DNA of 64,000 bases. It comes from Providencia alcalifaciens (GTDB lineage: Bacteria > Pseudomonadota > Gammaproteobacteria > Enterobacterales > Enterobacteriaceae). The stretch's first letter is position 1; every line of letters starts with the position of its first letter. The notes beneath the pieces were generated by a model. That model ran no database searches. It saw only the letters and a list, made by a program, of their open reading frames with translations, and was not told the DNA's origin. The stretch is taken from NCBI RefSeq assembly GCF_020271745.1, contig NZ_CP084296.1, forward strand, positions 682,001 to 746,000, read 5' to 3'. Made by a program: the position numbers and the translations under genes. Positions 32,003-43,129 of the stretch are shown piece after piece.

Positions 32003-32980
32003 TTATGACTGAGGTTGAGGCTGTGCAGGTTGCATGGACGGTGGTAATGGTGGTCCTTGAATTTCACTCGGCGTTGGTAACACCTGCGGCAACACTTTCA
32101 TTAAACGCTCATTTGCAGCACGGTAAACATCGGATGGCTGTAATGGGGTTTTAGGGTCACTTTCATTGCCCCATAGTAGGAGTAAATAACGTAGACGTTG
32201 TAACTCAGCGCTTGGTCTTGCAGAGATGATGGTATAGGCGCGTTGAGTATCATGCTTCACCGCTGAAACAACAGCAACAGGATACCCCTCAGGGAAACGC
32301 CCACCTAGCCCCGAAGTCACTAACACATCACCAACACGAATGTCCGTATTTCCAGGAAGTGGTTCTAATTGCAGGTCATCCGCACAACCTGAACCCGCAG
32401 CAATAACACGGATATCATTACGCAACACTTGCACAGGTAATGCATGGGCGGTATCGCAAATTAATAAAACGCGGCTATTAAAATTACTGGTACCAACGAC
32501 CTGACCTACCACGCCTTTGTCACTGATAACTGGCTGACCTTCATAAACACCATCATTACTGCCTTTATCTATCACGACTTGGTCGCGATAAGGTGTGTTC
32601 GCCCCTGAAATGACTTGCGTCACCATCATGTGTTCATCTTGGCGTAATGGGGAGCCTAACAGTTCGCGTAAGCGGGCATTTTCCTGTTTGAGTTGCTCAA
32701 GCAGCAAGTTATCCGCTTTTTTTAATAATAGCTCTTGGCGCAGGGCTTTATTCTCAAACTGGAGTTGATCCCGCGTTGAAAGGGTGTCAGAGATATTATC
32801 GAGGAATTGGCGCGGTCCGTTAGCCAAAAAATAGAATGGGCTAACCGCCGTGTCTAAATAATTACGGATCTTATTGAAAGGTTCAAATCGATGGTCAATC
32901 ACCACCAGCACCAATGCAATTATCACTGCAATAAAAATGCGTAACTGTAGGGAAGGACCTCGCCTAAAAATTGGCTTCAT
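32003..32980 (-). CDS. mreC: Rod-shape protein MreC
   Basis: Bitopic scaffold protein that activates the PBP2-RodA synthase. The 325 residues contain a transmembrane helix (about 12-28), a coiled coil (about 68-110) and a periplasmic beta-barrel domain (about 115-270). The C-terminal tail is rich in proline and glutamine, as in E. coli. It is separated from mreB by 86 bases holding a terminator-like hairpin. Confidence 0.95.
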   Translation of the reverse strand: MKPIFRRGPSLQLRIFIAVIIALVLVVIDHRFEPFNKIRNYLDTAVSPFYFLANGPRQFLDNISDTLSTRDQLQFENKALRQELLLKKADNLLLEQLKQENARLRELLGSPLRQDEHMMVTQVISGANTPYRDQVVIDKGSNDGVYEGQPVISDKGVVGQVVGTSNFNSRVLLICDTAHALPVQVLRNDIRVIAAGSGCADDLQLEPLPGNTDIRVGDVLVTSGLGGRFPEGYPVAVVSAVKHDTQRAYTIISARPSAELQRLRYLLLLWGNESDPKTPLQPSDVYRAANERLMKVLPQVLPTPSEIQGPPLPPSMQPAQPQPQS

Positions 32981-33014
32981 GTATGGCTAAGTTTCGCTAA
33001 TGGTCGGAGAATAA

Positions 33015-33057
33015 AAAAATAGTCAAAGCAACTGGAGTCTAAAACCCCAGTTGCTTA
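33015..33057 (-). terminator. Terminator-like hairpin between mreB and mreC
   Basis: A perfect 10-bp stem (AAGCAACTGG 33026-33035 with CCAGTTGCTT 33047-33056). On the minus strand it is followed by TGACTA and then a run of seven Ts. It may end part of the mreB transcripts so that mreB is made in excess over mreC and mreD. Confidence 0.65.
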
Positions 33058-33066
33058 TGGCGTGAT

Positions 33067-34724
<1,658 letters not shown>

Positions 34725-35705
34725 ATGAAAGCGCTCGTTTTACAACAACAAGATGATAAAATCGTCCCAGAAATCCTCAATATACCTACTGAGTCATTAC
34801 CCGCTGGCGATGTCATCATCGATATTCACTGGTCGACAATTAACTATAAAGATGCGCTAGCTATTAATGGAAAAGCAGGCGTTGTCCGTCAATATCCAAT
34901 GGTACCCGGAATTGACTTCTCAGGCATCGTGCATCATAGCGAAGATCCCCGTTTTCATATTGGCCAACACGTACTATTAACAGGATGGGGAGTTGGAGAA
35001 ACGCATTGGGGTGGACTCGCTACACAAGCGAAAGTCCCCGCAGATTATTTAACCCCTCTTCCTGAAGCATTATCACTGAAGCACGCCATGATCATTGGCA
35101 CCGCTGGATTTACCGCTATGTTGTGCGTAAACGCCCTTGAAGATGCAGGGATCACCCCTGAAAGTGGCGAGATTATTGTGAGTGGTGCCAGTGGCGGTGT
35201 CGGTAGTGTCGCAACCCAATTGCTCTCTTTATTAGGCTATCAAGTTGTGGCGATTTCAGGTCGCGCAGCAAATCACGACTATTTACTGAAAATTGGGGCG
35301 AAAAGCGTGCTACCTCGCAGCGAGTTTACTCATCCGGCCAAACCGCTTGATAAACAGCGCTGGGCTGGTGCTATCGACACTGTTGGTGGTGATGTACTGG
35401 CCAATATATTGGCGCAAGTGAATTATAATGGTGCCGTTGCAGCCTGTGGACTGGCTGGCGGGTTCTCACTACCGACAACCGTCATGCCATTTATTTTGCG
35501 TAATATCCGTCTGCAAGGGATCGATTCCGTATACTACCCTGCGGCAAAACGCCAAAAAGTGTGGGAACGCTTAGCGCAACTCCTACCTGATGCGTTTTAT
35601 GAGCAAGTTAGCTGCGAAATTTCATTAGAAGAGTGTGTCGAGCACGCAAAAAAACTCTTAAAAAACGAAGTCACTGGGCGTACCCTAGTAAATCTTCAAA
35701 ATTAA
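34725..35705 (+). CDS. acuI: Acryloyl-CoA reductase-type quinone oxidoreductase AcuI (YhdH)
   Basis: NADPH-dependent medium-chain reductase that turns toxic acryloyl-CoA into propionyl-CoA. The 326 residues (E. coli YhdH 324) have the YhdH-type N-terminal HWSTINYKDALAINGKAGVVR and the Rossmann motif VSGASGGVGSVATQLL (about residues 150-165). No zinc ligands are expected in this family. Stand-alone gene between mreB and aroQ. Confidence 0.92.
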   Translation: MKALVLQQQDDKIVPEILNIPTESLPAGDVIIDIHWSTINYKDALAINGKAGVVRQYPMVPGIDFSGIVHHSEDPRFHIGQHVLLTGWGVGETHWGGLATQAKVPADYLTPLPEALSLKHAMIIGTAGFTAMLCVNALEDAGITPESGEIIVSGASGGVGSVATQLLSLLGYQVVAISGRAANHDYLLKIGAKSVLPRSEFTHPAKPLDKQRWAGAIDTVGGDVLANILAQVNYNGAVAACGLAGGFSLPTTVMPFILRNIRLQGIDSVYYPAAKRQKVWERLAQLLPDAFYEQVSCEISLEECVEHAKKLLKNEVTGRTLVNLQN

Positions 35706-35939
35706 ATAATCAATACGCGGGATTGTGTTGCCAGAATGTGGATTACGGCACAATTTATAAAATAAATTCGGGTAATTTCTCTGATAAGACCAGTATTTTG
35801 CTGCTATATGCGACGAAATAATTATAATGCTCTTCCTTGTCAGTGGAAAATCTATTTATTTTTATGATAAAAGATGACAAATCGTCGACATCGCGTTATG
35901 TTGTCAGATTATTGACATATCGTCGGAGTTAGCAACACA

Positions 35940-36404
35940 ATGACAGAAGATACTCATATTTTACTCCTTAACGGACCGAACTTAAATATGCTGGGTTCCA
36001 GAGAACCTGAGAAATATGGGGCTCGACCACTTTCTGAAATTGTATCGAACCTGATGCAAGAAGCAGAAAAACTGGGGGTGAAACTGAGCCATTTTCAGTC
36101 AAATGCAGAGCATGAACTTATCGATAGAATTCATGCAGCACAAGGTAATGTTGATTATATCCTAATCAACCCGGCCGCATTCACGCATACAAGTGTTGCT
36201 CTGCGTGATGCGCTATTAGCAGTTTGTATCCCATTTATCGAGATCCATCTGTCTAATATTTATGCAAGAGAACCCTTTCGTCATCATTCATATTTCTCCG
36301 ATATGTCTAATGGCGTTATTTGTGGTCTTGGCCCAGAGGGTTACAGTTTTGCATTACAAGCCGCGGTTAACCGTGTGCGACTAATTAATTCAATCCAAAT
36401 ATAA
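35940..36404 (+). CDS. aroQ: Type II 3-dehydroquinate dehydratase AroQ
   Basis: Catalyses the third shikimate step, 3-dehydroquinate to 3-dehydroshikimate. The 154 residues are the dodecameric type II enzyme, with [19 protein letters not shown] (active-site tyrosine in the flexible loop), [13 protein letters not shown], the [17 protein letters not shown] block (active-site histidine) and [15 protein letters not shown]. coli uses the unrelated type I AroD instead. It precedes accBC and may share its transcript. Confidence 0.96.
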   Translation: MTEDTHILLLNGPNLNMLGSREPEKYGARPLSEIVSNLMQEAEKLGVKLSHFQSNAEHELIDRIHAAQGNVDYILINPAAFTHTSVALRDALLAVCIPFIEIHLSNIYAREPFRHHSYFSDMSNGVICGLGPEGYSFALQAAVNRVRLINSIQI

Positions 36405-36422
36405 GAGTACGGAATCATATCC

Positions 36423-36893
36423 ATGGATATTCGTAAAATTAAAAAGCTGATCGAACTTGTTGAAGAATCTGGCATTTCTGAACTGGAAATTTCTGAAGGT
36501 GAAGAGTCAGTACGTATCAGTCGTGTATCACCAGCATCTCAAATGATGGCTGCACCTCAACAGTTCTACTCGGCACCAGTTGCTCAACAACCTGCATTAG
36601 CTAACGCAGTTGCTCCAGCACAAGAAGCAGCGGCTCCAGCAGCACCTGCGGTAGTTTCTGGTCACCAAGTTCGTTCACCAATGGTTGGTACTTTCTATCG
36701 CTCACCAAGCCCAGAAGCAAAACCATTCGTTGAAGTTGGTCAAACTGTTAACGTTGGCGATCCTCTTTGCATCGTTGAAGCGATGAAAATGATGAACCAA
36801 ATCGAAGCAGATAAAGCTGGTGTTGTTAAAGCTATTTTGTTGCAAAACGGTGATGCAATAGAATTTGACGAGCCATTAGTTGTCATTGAATAA
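36423..36893 (+). CDS. accB: Biotin carboxyl carrier protein of acetyl-CoA carboxylase
   Basis: BCCP subunit that carries biotin between AccC and AccA/AccD in fatty acid synthesis. The 156 residues (E. coli 156) have an N-terminal dimerising helix, an Ala/Pro-rich linker (about 40-78) and a biotinyl domain with the modified lysine K122 in EAMKMM. The thumb region is present ([10 protein letters not shown]). It lies 12 bases before accC. Confidence 0.97.
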   Translation: MDIRKIKKLIELVEESGISELEISEGEESVRISRVSPASQMMAAPQQFYSAPVAQQPALANAVAPAQEAAAPAAPAVVSGHQVRSPMVGTFYRSPSPEAKPFVEVGQTVNVGDPLCIVEAMKMMNQIEADKAGVVKAILLQNGDAIEFDEPLVVIE

Positions 36894-36905
36894 CGAGGCG
36901 TTTCC

Positions 36906-38252
36906 ATGTTGGAAAAAATTGTTATCGCTAACCGTGGGGAAATTGCACTGCGTATTCTGCGTGCATGTAAAGAACTCGGCATCAAAACTGTTGCGGTTCA
37001 CTCCACGGCAGATAGAGACTTAAAACATGTGTTGCTGGCAGATGAAACTATTTGTATTGGTCCAGCAGCATCAGCAAAAAGCTACTTGAACGTCCCTGCA
37101 ATCATTGCGGCAGCTGAAATTTCAGGCGCACAAGCGATTCACCCAGGATATGGTTTCCTGTCTGAAAACGCTGACTTTGCAGAGCAAGTAGAACAATCAG
37201 GCTTCATTTTTATCGGCCCAAAAGCTGAAACCATCCGCCTAATGGGTGACAAGGTTTCTGCAATTAGCGCGATGAAAAAAGCAGGCGTTCCTTGTGTACC
37301 GGGTTCTGATGGCCCATTAGGCAACGACACTGAAAAGAACAAAGCAATTGCTAAGCGTATCGGCTTCCCTGTTATCATCAAAGCATCTGGTGGTGGTGGT
37401 GGTCGTGGTATGCGTGTCGTGCGTAATGAGAAAGATTTAGAATCTTCCATTAACCTGACCCGCGCAGAAGCAAAAGCCGCATTCAACAACGACATGGTTT
37501 ACATGGAAAAATTCCTTGAAAATCCACGTCATGTTGAAATCCAAGTGATGGCAGATGGTCAAGGTCATGCTGTTTATTTAGCTGAACGTGACTGTTCAAT
37601 GCAGCGCCGCCACCAAAAAGTGGTTGAAGAAGCTCCAGCGCCGGGGATCACCCCAGAAATTCGCCGTAATATCGGTGAACGCTGTGCGAAAGCCTGTATC
37701 GAAATCGGCTATCGTGGCGCTGGTACTTTTGAGTTCTTATTTGAAAACGGCGAATTCTATTTCATCGAAATGAATACCCGTATTCAGGTTGAGCACCCAG
37801 TGACTGAAATGATCACTGGCATTGACTTAATCAAAGAACAGCTGCGTGTAGCATCCGGTTTGCCATTATCGGTGACTCAGGATCAGATTAGTGTTCACGG
37901 TCATGCGATTGAGTGTCGTATCAACGCAGAAGACCCGCACACATTCCTGCCTAGCCCAGGTAAAATCACCCGTTTCCACTCTCCGGGTGGCTTCGGTGTT
38001 CGTTGGGAATCTCATATTTACGCAGGTTACTCTGTTCCTCCGTACTATGACTCAATGATCGGTAAATTAATCACTTACGGTGAAACTCGTGAAATCGCGA
38101 TCGCTCGTATGAAGAACGCGCTGAATGAACTTATCATCGATGGGATCAAAACCAACATCGAATTACAGCAGATGATCATGAATGATGAAAACTTTGCCAA
38201 AGGTGGAAGCAACATCCATTATTTGGAGAAAAAACTCGGTATTCAAGAATAA
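36906..38252 (+). CDS. accC: Biotin carboxylase subunit of acetyl-CoA carboxylase
   Basis: ATP-grasp enzyme that carboxylates the biotin on AccB. The 448 residues (E. coli 449) contain the glycine-rich ATP lid [14 protein letters not shown] (about 159-172), [14 protein letters not shown], the bicarbonate site [14 protein letters not shown] (about 287-300) and the C-terminal biotin carboxylase domain. It is followed by a strong terminator, so accBC ends here. Confidence 0.98.
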   Translation: MLEKIVIANRGEIALRILRACKELGIKTVAVHSTADRDLKHVLLADETICIGPAASAKSYLNVPAIIAAAEISGAQAIHPGYGFLSENADFAEQVEQSGFIFIGPKAETIRLMGDKVSAISAMKKAGVPCVPGSDGPLGNDTEKNKAIAKRIGFPVIIKASGGGGGRGMRVVRNEKDLESSINLTRAEAKAAFNNDMVYMEKFLENPRHVEIQVMADGQGHAVYLAERDCSMQRRHQKVVEEAPAPGITPEIRRNIGERCAKACIEIGYRGAGTFEFLFENGEFYFIEMNTRIQVEHPVTEMITGIDLIKEQLRVASGLPLSVTQDQISVHGHAIECRINAEDPHTFLPSPGKITRFHSPGGFGVRWESHIYAGYSVPPYYDSMIGKLITYGETREIAIARMKNALNELIIDGIKTNIELQQMIMNDENFAKGGSNIHYLEKKLGIQE

Positions 38253-38286
38253 TTCACTGAATATTCGACATTTTCGTCATTAAAAA

Positions 38287-38320
38287 CAAATACCGGAAAG
38301 TCAATTTCCGGTATTTTTTT
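38287..38320 (+). terminator. Rho-independent terminator of accBC
   Basis: AAATACCGGAAA pairs with TTTCCGGTATTT (4-base loop region) and continues into seven Ts. It separates accBC from yhdT-panF. Confidence 0.9.
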
Positions 38321-38428
38321 GCCGATAAATGGCTGCATTATCGGTTTTATTACGCTATTTTTCACACTCCCCCTTCAGATTGTCGTACAATCGCCGATTA
38401 TTTTTGTCAACATGAGGAGGAAAAACGG

Positions 38429-38671
38429 ATGGACAAACGTTTTCTTCAATCAAACAGGGAAGCTCGCTGGGCGCTATATCTGACTATTGCCTACATGATA
38501 GGTTGGGTACTTTGTGCTTATCTACCCAGTAACACACTCGGTGTTACCGGATTACCGTTATGGTTTGAATGGTCATGTCTGATTCTCCCTATCATCTTTA
38601 TTTTGCTATGCATCATGATGGTTAAACTCGTATTCAAAGATATCTCGTTGGAGGAGAAAGATGCAGACTGA
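38429..38671 (+). CDS. yhdT: YhdT family inner-membrane protein
   Basis: Small two-helix membrane protein (80 residues) always found next to panF in enteric bacteria. Helices lie at about 14-32 and 47-70. A strong GAGGAGG ribosome-binding site precedes the ATG and its end overlaps panF by 11 bases. This pairing resembles the small subunit seen with some sodium/solute symporters, so it may assist PanF; that role is inferred. Confidence 0.9.
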   Translation: MDKRFLQSNREARWALYLTIAYMIGWVLCAYLPSNTLGVTGLPLWFEWSCLILPIIFILLCIMMVKLVFKDISLEEKDAD

Positions 38672-40121
38672 AGTTCTCCTGCCCTTAATCGGCTATCTAC
38701 TCCTCGTTTTTCTCCTTTCGCTTTACGCTTATAAAAAACGCACGAAAGGCGAATTTCTCAACGAGTATTTCCTAGGTAATCGTTCGATGGGCGGCTTTGT
38801 CTTAGCCATGACCATTACCGCAACCTACATCAGCGCCAGCTCTTTTATTGGAGGCCCCGGTGCTGCCTACAAATACGGGTTAGGCTGGGTACTCCTCGCC
38901 ATGATCCAACTGCCTGCTATCTGGCTCTCTCTCGGCGTACTGGGCAAAAAATTTGCCATCTTAGCTCGCCGCTATAATGCCGTAACCCTCAACGATATGC
39001 TGTATGCTCGCTACCAAAGCCGTTTTCTCGTTTGGTTTGCCAGTGTCAGCTTGTTGGTGGCTTTCTTTGGCGCCATGACCGTACAGTTTATTGGTGGTGC
39101 TCGATTACTCGAAACCGCAGCAGGTATTCCTTACACTTATGGGCTCATTATTTTTGGCGTCTCTATTGCGCTGTATACCGCGATTGGAGGCTTCCGAGCC
39201 AGTGTACTTAATGATGCCTTACAAGGGTTGGTTATGTTGCTGGGCACGGTTATTTTACTGGTTGCGATTATCTATCATGCAGGAGGCTTACCTGCGGCAG
39301 TAGAAAAAATGCACGCCATCGACCCGAAACTCGTCTCCCCTGAAGGTGTTGACGATATTCTCAGTGGTCCATTCCTTGCATCATTCTGGGTGTTGGTCTG
39401 TTTTGGGGTGATTGGCTTACCGCATACCGCAGTCCGTTGTATCTCCTATAAAGACAGTAAAGCTGTCCATAAAGGCATTATTCTCGGCACCATTGTGATG
39501 GCTATTTTGATGTTTGGTATGCACTTCGCAGGGGCTTTAGGACGTGCAGTATTACCGGATTTAACCATCCCAGACCAAGTGATCCCGACCTTGATGGTTC
39601 AGGTTCTTCCGCCATTTGCTGCTGGGATTTTCCTAGCAGCACCAATGGCGGCAATTATGTCCACCATTAACGCCCAATTACTGCAATCTTCGGCGACAAT
39701 CGTGAAAGATATCTACCTTAACGCAGCACCTGAGCAAATTAAGAATGAGAAAAAGCTGGCACGAATTTCCAGCTTCTCAACCTTAATTTTAGGGGCTTTA
39801 TTGCTGATTGCCGCATGGAACCCACCACAAATGATTATCTGGTTGAATTTACTAGCATTTGGTGGGTTAGAAGCCGTATTCCTATGGCCGCTGGTTCTCG
39901 GATTATATTGGGAAAAAGCCAACGGTACCGGCGCCCTGAGCGGTATGATCGTGGGTGGCGTTTGCTACGCCATTTTTGCCTCATTCAAGATTGAAATTAT
40001 GGGTTTCCACGCTATTGTGCCATCACTGATACTGAGCCTAATTGCCTTTTTGGTCGGTAATCTTTTTGGCAAAAATCCAGTACAATCGGCACCAAACGAA
40101 CAGGTAACTAGCACTCACTGA
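38661..40121 (+). CDS. panF: Sodium/pantothenate symporter PanF
   Basis: Inner-membrane symporter of the sodium:solute symporter family that imports pantothenate for coenzyme A synthesis. The 486 residues (E. coli 483) give about 13 hydrophobic helices, with the family blocks NEYFLGNRSMGGFVLAMT and GLPHTAVRCISYKDSKAVHKG. Translation is probably coupled to yhdT through the overlap. Confidence 0.95.
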   Translation: MQTEVLLPLIGYLLLVFLLSLYAYKKRTKGEFLNEYFLGNRSMGGFVLAMTITATYISASSFIGGPGAAYKYGLGWVLLAMIQLPAIWLSLGVLGKKFAILARRYNAVTLNDMLYARYQSRFLVWFASVSLLVAFFGAMTVQFIGGARLLETAAGIPYTYGLIIFGVSIALYTAIGGFRASVLNDALQGLVMLLGTVILLVAIIYHAGGLPAAVEKMHAIDPKLVSPEGVDDILSGPFLASFWVLVCFGVIGLPHTAVRCISYKDSKAVHKGIILGTIVMAILMFGMHFAGALGRAVLPDLTIPDQVIPTLMVQVLPPFAAGIFLAAPMAAIMSTINAQLLQSSATIVKDIYLNAAPEQIKNEKKLARISSFSTLILGALLLIAAWNPPQMIIWLNLLAFGGLEAVFLWPLVLGLYWEKANGTGALSGMIVGGVCYAIFASFKIEIMGFHAIVPSLILSLIAFLVGNLFGKNPVQSAPNEQVTSTH

Positions 40122-40195
40122 TTTTGGCTTTACCTAATGTAAATGAACAAATGCAATGCTCTCAATATTGACGTGAAACATAGCAAACCATTTTA

Positions 40196-40320
40196 GTGCT
40201 CTAAATAATTCGCGTCATAGCAAGGCGGCAAACGAGCTAATCCCTAGGAGCATACACAAGTATGTGACTAGGGTTAGCGAGCGCAGCCAACAACGCTATG
40301 GCGTGAAGAATGAAGAGCAT
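40196..40320 (+). repeat. ERIC element in the prmA leader
   Basis: A 125-bp imperfect palindrome. Its centre (CTAATCCCTAGGAGCATAC, then AAGTATGTGACTAGGGTTAG) closely follows the enterobacterial repetitive intergenic consensus recognised by the classic ERIC1R and ERIC2 primers. Outer arms GTGCTCT/AGAGCAT and CGTCATAGC/GCTATGGCG also pair. It ends 18 bases before the prmA ATG, so it would be transcribed as a long hairpin. Confidence 0.9.
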
Positions 40321-40338
40321 CTTAGAAGAGAAACGAAA

Positions 40339-41223
40339 ATGCCTTGGATACAAATCAGACTAAACTCAAACGCAAAAGACGCAGAAGCCCTTGGCGATGA
40401 ACTCATGGAAACAGGCTCCGTGTCCGTCACCTTCCAAGACAGCCATGACACTCCTGTCTTCGAGCCGCTTCCGGGAGAAACTCGCTTGTGGGGCGATACC
40501 GACGTTATTGGTCTGTATGACGCTGAAACCGACATGAAATGGGTGGTCGCTCAATTAGAAAATAGCCCATTACTCGGCGCTGGCTTCGTTCATAAAATCG
40601 AACAAATCGAAGATAAAGACTGGGAGCGCGAATGGATGGATAACTTCCACCCAATGCGTTTCGGTCAACGCTTATGGATCTGCCCTAGCTGGCGTGATGT
40701 GCCAGATCCAACCGCTGTTAACGTGATGTTAGATCCCGGCTTAGCATTCGGTACGGGAACCCACCCGACGACTTCATTATGCCTTGAGTGGCTGGATGGA
40801 TTGGATCTTGAAGGTAAAACCGTTATCGATTTCGGTTGCGGATCAGGGATCTTAGCGATTGCGGCATTAAAGCTCGGCGCAGCGCATGCGATCGGGATCG
40901 ATATCGATCCACAAGCTATCCTCGCGAGCCGCGATAATGCTCAGCGTAACGGCGTCTCTGAGCGCCTGTCGCTCTATTTACCCAAAGACCAACCTCAAGA
41001 CCTTCAAGCAGATGTCGTGGTCGCTAACATCCTTGCAGGCCCCTTACGTGAGCTTGCACCGATGATCAGTGTACTGCCGCGTGCCGGTGGTCATTTAGGT
41101 CTGTCTGGCGTGTTAGCCAGCCAAGCTGAAGGCGTTGCTGATGCTTATCGTGCAGACTTCAATATTGACCCTGTTGCAGAGAAAGATGAGTGGTGCCGTA
41201 TCACTGGTGTCAAGCATTTTTAA
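40339..41223 (+). CDS. prmA: Ribosomal protein L11 methyltransferase PrmA
   Basis: S-adenosylmethionine-dependent enzyme that trimethylates lysines and the N-terminus of ribosomal protein L11. The 294 residues (E. coli 293) have an N-terminal substrate-binding domain (about 1-60) and a methyltransferase domain with [20 protein letters not shown] (about 161-180) and [11 protein letters not shown]. The ATG at 40339 aligns with E. coli; the upstream in-frame extension runs through the ERIC repeat and is rejected. Confidence 0.96.
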   Translation: MPWIQIRLNSNAKDAEALGDELMETGSVSVTFQDSHDTPVFEPLPGETRLWGDTDVIGLYDAETDMKWVVAQLENSPLLGAGFVHKIEQIEDKDWEREWMDNFHPMRFGQRLWICPSWRDVPDPTAVNVMLDPGLAFGTGTHPTTSLCLEWLDGLDLEGKTVIDFGCGSGILAIAALKLGAAHAIGIDIDPQAILASRDNAQRNGVSERLSLYLPKDQPQDLQADVVVANILAGPLRELAPMISVLPRAGGHLGLSGVLASQAEGVADAYRADFNIDPVAEKDEWCRITGVKHF

Positions 41224-41470
41224 TGGGTTTACGGTAAAAATCAAAGAATAATTTCTTTGAAATTAATTGCAGAATAGATTATCTTACAGCTCAAATATTG
41301 CTCAATAGCTGATGATAATCTGTTCTGCTCGAGAAGTGAGTCTTGGATATTCAAAGTGATCGTTATTTTTAGCGCCTGTTGTTAAAAAACACCTAACAAC
41401 TTGTTAAATAACACTAATTTTATTATTTTATAAAAAGCAAGATAAAAAAGTTAGTGATAAATAACCGTTT

Positions 41471-41530
41471 GCTCAAAGTTTGTCCTTTCATATCTCGTAA
41501 AAAATGCGTAATATACGCGCCCTTGCAGTC
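41471..41530 (+). promoter_or_regulatory. dusB-fis promoter with Fis site
   Basis: TTTCAT (41486-41491), a 17-base spacer and TAATAT (41509-41514), followed by a GC-rich discriminator (ACGCGCCC) and the start region CTTGCAGTCACAGTATGG, reproduce the E. coli fis promoter almost base for base. Upstream, GCTCAAAGTTTG (41471-41482) matches the main Fis autoregulatory site. Growth-rate and stringent control is therefore expected. The rest of the 41224-41552 gap is AT-rich with nothing else recognised. Confidence 0.85.
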
Positions 41531-41552
41531 ACAGTATGGCCCCCATTTAGTT

Positions 41553-42530
41553 ATGCGAATCGGACAATATCAGTTGAGAAACTGTCTTATTGCTGCCCCC
41601 ATGGCAGGCATCACAGATAAACCGTTTAGGTCCCTGTGTTATGCGATGGGTGCTGGAATGACGGTATCGGAGATGCTTTCTTCTAACCCACAAGTTTGGA
41701 AGACAGATAAATCGAGGCTCAGGATGGTTCACCGCGACGAACTCGGGGTACGTTCCGTTCAAATAGCTGGCAATGATCCCGATGAAATGGCCGCAGCAGC
41801 TCAAATTAACGTTGAGAGCGGCGCTCAAATCATTGATATCAATATGGGCTGCCCAGCTAAGAAGGTGAATCGTAAGCTTGCAGGCTCAGCCTTACTGCGT
41901 TATCCGGAGATTGTAAAATCAATCCTAGAAACCGTTGTAAACGCTGTGGATGTGCCAGTCACACTGAAAATCCGCACAGGCTGGTCACCTGAAGAGCGTA
42001 ACTGCATAGAGATTGCCCAATTGGCCGAAGATTGTGGTATTCAAGCCCTGACCATTCATGGCAGAACCAGAGCCTGTCTGTTCAACGGCGAAGCTGAATA
42101 TGACAACATTCGGGCAGTTAAGCAGACTGTTTCCATTCCGGTTATTGCCAATGGCGACATTACTGACCCGCTAAAAGCCAGGGCTGTTTTAGACTACACA
42201 GGGGCGGATGCCTTGATGGTAGGACGAGCAGCTCAGGGAAGACCTTGGATCTTTCGGGAAATCCAACATTATCTGGACACAGGTGAAATATTGCCACCAA
42301 TGCCTATGGCAGACGTGAAAAGCATTATGTTAGGGCATGTACGGGAACTGCACGACTTTTATGGTCAAGGCAAGGGAGCCCGTATAGCGCGCAAACATGT
42401 TTCTTGGTACTTACAAGAACATGCACCTGATGACCAGTTTCGGCGCTCCTTCAACGCCATTGAGGATGCCAGCGAACAGCTGGAGGTGTTGGAAGCATTT
42501 TTTGAAAATTTTTGCGTAAATAAAAGATAA
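41553..42530 (+). CDS. dusB: tRNA-dihydrouridine synthase B
   Basis: FMN enzyme that reduces U17 of tRNA to dihydrouridine. The 325 residues (E. coli 321) carry the N-terminal [13 protein letters not shown], the catalytic cysteine in [18 protein letters not shown] (about residue 100) and the TIP-barrel blocks LTIHGRTR and [10 protein letters not shown]. The start at 41553 matches E. coli; the promoter lies inside the longer upstream frame. Co-transcribed with fis, 14 bases apart. Confidence 0.96.
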   Translation: MRIGQYQLRNCLIAAPMAGITDKPFRSLCYAMGAGMTVSEMLSSNPQVWKTDKSRLRMVHRDELGVRSVQIAGNDPDEMAAAAQINVESGAQIIDINMGCPAKKVNRKLAGSALLRYPEIVKSILETVVNAVDVPVTLKIRTGWSPEERNCIEIAQLAEDCGIQALTIHGRTRACLFNGEAEYDNIRAVKQTVSIPVIANGDITDPLKARAVLDYTGADALMVGRAAQGRPWIFREIQHYLDTGEILPPMPMADVKSIMLGHVRELHDFYGQGKGARIARKHVSWYLQEHAPDDQFRRSFNAIEDASEQLEVLEAFFENFCVNKR

Positions 42531-42544
42531 GAGCTGACAGAACT

Positions 42545-42841
42545 ATGTTCGAACAACGCGTAAATTCTGACGTACTAACCGTTGCAACTGTAAATTCACA
42601 AGATCAAGTAACTCAAAAACCGTTACGTGACTCAGTTAAGCAAGCACTGAAGAACTATTTTGCTCAATTAAATAATCAAGATGTTAACGATTTATATGAG
42701 CTGGTATTGGCTGAGGTAGAACAGCCTTTGTTGGACATGGTTATGCAATATACCCGTGGAAACCAGACCCGTGCAGCCCTGATGATGGGTATCAACCGCG
42801 GAACTCTGCGTAAGAAACTGAAAAAATACGGCATGAACTAA
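42545..42841 (+). CDS. fis: Nucleoid-associated protein Fis
   Basis: DNA-bending global regulator made in large amounts at the start of growth. The 98 residues match the E. coli length and near-identical sequence, with the N-terminal beta-hairpin arm and C-terminal helix-turn-helix [24 protein letters not shown] (residues about 75-98; only part shown in function). Second gene of dusB-fis, ended by an intrinsic terminator. Confidence 0.98.
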   Translation: MFEQRVNSDVLTVATVNSQDQVTQKPLRDSVKQALKNYFAQLNNQDVNDLYELVLAEVEQPLLDMVMQYTRGNQTRAALMMGINRGTLRKKLKKYGMN

Positions 42842-42870
42842 TCCTAGTCGGTTAATGCAGTGTTTTTAGA

Positions 42871-42903
42871 AGCCCTTTCTGATTTTAGAAAGGGCTTTTT
42901 TTG
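42871..42903 (+). terminator. Rho-independent terminator of dusB-fis
   Basis: AGCCCTTTCT pairs with AGAAAGGGCT and is followed by eight Ts. It also marks the border between conserved core genes and the accessory cassette that begins at 43130. Confidence 0.92.
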
Positions 42904-43129
42904 TCCCTCACAATCTGAACATGTCTCCTCACCTTTCAATAATCACCCCCCTTTCTAATACGCAAATCATATATTTTATAAATAAATTCATCTTGTTTTA
43001 ATCCTAGCCTTTATTCATGAGCATTATCACAATTAATAAAATTCTCATTTTTATACCTTGCCATTTTCTATCTAGATTTATAAATTCAACAGCCTTCTGC
43101 TCTCATCAATGAAAAATAAAAGGACTTAA

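Noticed and set aside
40264-40338. A 25-residue N-terminal extension of PrmA
   Set aside because: It would be translated from the ERIC repeat; the ATG at 40339 matches the E. coli start.
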